Below, one piece after another: positions 4,807-6,765 of a DNA stretch of 6,765 nucleotides. Both the position numbers and the translations under genes were made by a program. The DNA is from Myxococcales bacterium. Its GTDB lineage: Bacteria > Myxococcota > Polyangia > Fen-1088. The stretch is from NCBI GenBank assembly GCA_003157315.1, contig PMJE01000162.1, positions 6,924-13,688 of the forward strand, read 5' to 3'. The notes below the pieces were generated by a model. The model ran no database searches, was not told the origin of the DNA, and was given only the letters and a program-made list of their open reading frames with translations. Positions within the stretch are counted from its first letter, which is position 1, and every line of letters begins with the position of its first letter.

Positions 4807-5745
4807 ATGCATGCGGCAGACAACCTGCGTGATTCTCGTCCGACAAGACAGATCATGTCGCCCGTGCGCAGGTCCCCGGCCGGGAAGCTAGGTCAAACGG
4901 TTGACCAAATCACGCGAGGGGAGTCCGGATATCCGTCGCGGCTGCTCGGGCTGTCCGATGCACCTGACGTCCTTTGGGTGCGCGGGCGCGTGCCAGAAGA
5001 TGGGTTACCTGCGGTCGCCATAGTTGGGGCGCGTGCGGCCAGCGGCGCCGGTTGTGCGCGCGCACGCTCCATCGCAACCGAGCTGGCCAGCAAAGGCACC
5101 GCGGTCATTTCTGGCGGAGCGTTCGGCATCGACGCAGCCGCTCATGAAGGGGCGCTGGCGGCCGCTTGCGCGCCCACCTTTGCTGTCTTCGGCTGTGGAG
5201 TCGACGTGACATACCCCGACCGTCACGGCCCGCTCTTTGCGCGCATCGCGGCCACCGGCGGCCTGCTGTCGGAGTACGCACCTGGAACACCTCCGCGCGC
5301 CGGTCAGTTTCCTGCGCGCAACCGGATCATTGCGGCTTTGGGAGATGCGGCGATCGTGGTCGAAGCCGCACACCGGTCAGGCGCGCTCATCACCGCTGCT
5401 TTGGCGCGGTGGTTGGGCAAACCGGTGCTCGCGGTTCCTGGCAGCTCCGGCACTGATCACCTGCTGCAGAGAGGGCAGGCCTGCCCTGTCACCTCGGCTG
5501 CCGACGTCGAGGAAGCGCTGGCCGGGCGTCGGCCTGCGTTGTCGAGCGAGGCAGAGCCGCCGACCGGAACCATCGGACTTCTGGTGGCAGCGCTACGCGC
5601 GGGAGCAGCCACCCCGGCCCTGCTCAGCCGAAAGATCGGCCTGCCCTTGCCGGCGGTCATGGCGGCGCTGGTCGAGGCCGAACTGGATGGCTGGCTTTGC
5701 AGGATCCCGGGCAACCAATATGAGGTGATTCGACGTGGCTGCTAG
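4807..5745 (+). CDS. dprA: DNA-processing protein DprA, short N-terminus
   Basis: DprA binds incoming single-stranded DNA during natural transformation and loads RecA on it; it is also widespread in bacteria not known to be competent. The Rossmann-like core is complete: AIVGARAAS (71-79), SGGAFGIDAAAH (102-113), FGCGVDVTYP (128-137), GGLLSEYAPGTPPRAGQFPA (151-170), RNRIIAAL (171-178), VVEAAHRSGALITAA (184-198), PVLAVPGS (206-213). Residues about 253-309 form the C-terminal winged-helix domain. Only about 40 residues precede YPSRLLGL, so the N-terminal SAM/helix-hairpin-helix domain of many DprA proteins is missing, and the 312-residue length is short. SGGAFGID replaces the common SGLARGID, close to a SGGAYGID form I recall from actinobacteria; GTDHLL replaces GTNxLI. 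The start is uncertain: ATG 4807 is the first in frame, ATG 4855 would give 296 residues, and neither has a clear ribosome binding site. It overlaps topA by 11 bases. Confidence 0.95.
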   Translation: MHAADNLRDSRPTRQIMSPVRRSPAGKLGQTVDQITRGESGYPSRLLGLSDAPDVLWVRGRVPEDGLPAVAIVGARAASGAGCARARSIATELASKGTAVISGGAFGIDAAAHEGALAAACAPTFAVFGCGVDVTYPDRHGPLFARIAATGGLLSEYAPGTPPRAGQFPARNRIIAALGDAAIVVEAAHRSGALITAALARWLGKPVLAVPGSSGTDHLLQRGQACPVTSAADVEEALAGRRPALSSEAEPPTGTIGLLVAALRAGAATPALLSRKIGLPLPAVMAALVEAELDGWLCRIPGNQYEVIRRGC

Positions 5746-6765
5746 CAAGAAGGTCAAGCAAGACTCCAGCGTGGCAGCCAAGGCCAAGGCTAAACCTGCC
5801 AGAACCAAGAAACCCGTTGTGAAGTCGTCCGCCAAGAAGCGCACGGCCGGCAGCGGAACCCTGGTGGTGGTCGAGTCGCCGGCCAAGGCCGCAACCATCA
5901 AGAAGTATCTGGGTGCGGGCTACGTGGTCAAAGCATCCGTAGGGCACGTCAAGGATCTGCCCAAGGCCAGCATGGGTATCGATGTCAAGCACGACTTCCA
6001 ACCCGAGTATGTGGTTATCGAGGGCAAGCGGAAGGTGATCGCGGACATCAAGGCCGCGGCCAAGAAGGCGGGCCGGGTACTGCTGGCGCCCGACCCTGAC
6101 CGCGAGGGCGAAGCCATCGCCTGGCACATCGCCGAGGAGATTCGGCCCGCCAACCCGAACATCCAGCGCGTGCTGTTCAACGAAATCACGAAGAAAGCGG
6201 TGAACGAGGCCATCCTTCATCCGCTTGAGCTAGACATGCACAAGTTCGAGTCGCAGCAGGCGCGGCGCGTGCTCGACCGGCTGGTAGGCTACGAGATTAG
6301 CCCTGTCCTGTGGTCCAAGGTGCGGCGGGGCCTGTCGGCGGGCCGGGTGCAGTCGGTGGCGGTGCGTCTGGTGGTGGATCGCGAAGCTGAGATCAAGGCC
6401 TTTCGTCCCGAGGAGTACTGGACCATTGCGGTGCAGGTGGAAGGCAGCACGCCGCCCCCGTTTGCTGCGCGGGTGGTGCGGCTGGATGGCGAGAAGCCTG
6501 TGCTCTCCCACGAAGGCCAAGCCGGCGATATCGTGGCTTTGCTCTCGCAGGCAACCCTGCGGGTCGCCGCGGTCGAGCGCAAGGAGCGCCGCAAGAATCC
6601 GCCCCCGCCCTTCATCACCTCGCGCCTGCAGCAAGAGGCGTCGAGCAAGCTGCGCTTCTCGCCCAAGCGCACCATGGGTCTGGCCCAACGCCTGTACGAG
6701 GGCGTCGAGCTGGGCGACGAGGGCCCCACCGGCCTCATCACCTACATGCGCACGGATTCCACCCG
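5735..6765 (+). CDS. topA: DNA topoisomerase I, N-terminal part (runs off window)
   Basis: This type IA topoisomerase relaxes negatively supercoiled DNA by a single-strand break through a tyrosine. The window holds 343 codons plus two bases; the gene continues to the right. Residues 41 onward give the Toprim domain: TLVVVESPAKAATIKKYLG with Glu47, and DPDREGEAIAWH at 120-131 with metal-binding Asp120, Asp122 and Glu124. Then come QARRVLDRLVGYEISPVLW (175-193), GLSAGRVQSVAVRLVVDRE (199-217), FITSRLQQEA (293-302), and the active-site motif GLITYMRTDST at the very end, with catalytic Tyr337 (Tyr319 in E. coli). Residues 1-40 are an extra Lys/Ala-rich tail, 11 lysines in 40 residues, absent from E. 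coli TopA and likely to contact DNA non-specifically. The GTG at 5735 has GAGG at 5722-5725, nine bases upstream, inside dprA. The overlap indicates translational coupling with dprA. The C-terminal zinc or tail domains are outside the window. Confidence 0.97.
   Translation, partial: MAASKKVKQDSSVAAKAKAKPARTKKPVVKSSAKKRTAGSGTLVVVESPAKAATIKKYLGAGYVVKASVGHVKDLPKASMGIDVKHDFQPEYVVIEGKRKVIADIKAAAKKAGRVLLAPDPDREGEAIAWHIAEEIRPANPNIQRVLFNEITKKAVNEAILHPLELDMHKFESQQARRVLDRLVGYEISPVLWSKVRRGLSAGRVQSVAVRLVVDREAEIKAFRPEEYWTIAVQVEGSTPPPFAARVVRLDGEKPVLSHEGQAGDIVALLSQATLRVAAVERKERRKNPPPPFITSRLQQEASSKLRFSPKRTMGLAQRLYEGVELGDEGPTGLITYMRTDST

Noticed and set aside
3670..4812. 380-codon open frame on the minus strand opposite the LysM gene
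   Set aside because: The plus strand encodes a clear signal peptide and LysM domain here. The antisense product has shadow-like composition and no motif.
5657..6220. 187-codon minus-strand frame opposite dprA and topA
   Set aside because: It is opposite the conserved Toprim region of topA; no independent support.
1..6765. CRISPR array, tRNA, rRNA, transposase or phage genes
   Set aside because: No regularly spaced repeats, no RNA gene signature and no mobile-element protein motif were found on either strand.

Overview
The window is a gene-dense, high-GC bacterial stretch. It carries mostly housekeeping and cell-envelope genes. I see no rRNA, tRNA, CRISPR array, insertion sequence or prophage gene. 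GC content, frequent GTG starts, a lysine-rich N-terminal tail on topoisomerase I, and the mix of lipoprotein, LysM, dprA and topA genes suggest a Myxococcota or other deltaproteobacterial-type organism. That placement is inference; no single marker here proves it.

Layout. Bases 2-376 (+) are the 3' end of an unrecognised protein with a low-complexity linker and a C-terminal membrane anchor. It converges with a thioredoxin gene at 428-757 (-), whose active site reads WCTPC. The 183-bp divergent region 758-940 has a good ribosome binding site and an 8-bp inverted repeat in the thioredoxin leader, a 13-nt direct repeat, and a small hairpin just before the next gene. A conserved-looking small protein of unknown function (941-1285, +) then leads directly into hemC (about 1296-2213, +), the tetrapyrrole-pathway hydroxymethylbilane synthase.

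The 233-bp gap 2214-2446 holds most of the non-coding structure: a long imperfect inverted repeat (arms near 2257-2298 and 2316-2357), a hairpin with a T-run that looks like the transcription stop (2371-2402), and a sigma70-like promoter (2401-2430) close to the next start codon. From there a second same-strand run begins. It contains a YbgF/CpoB-like TPR lipoprotein (2447-3403), a secreted LysM protein that overlaps it by four bases (3400-4716), a short DprA (4807-5745), and topA, which overlaps dprA by 11 bases and runs off the window just after its catalytic tyrosine motif (5735-6765).

How the genes relate. The small protein and hemC look co-expressed. The lipoprotein and LysM protein are very likely translated together and act in the periplasm and outer envelope on or near peptidoglycan. 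DprA (ssDNA handling, RecA loading) and TopA (relaxation of negative supercoils) form a translationally linked DNA-processing pair, and a dprA-topA neighbourhood is known from many bacteria. I did not find a clearly new defence or mobile system. The most notable items are the long inverted repeat after hemC, the unknown small gene coupled to hemC, the envelope gene pair beside dprA-topA, and the reduced N-terminus of DprA.
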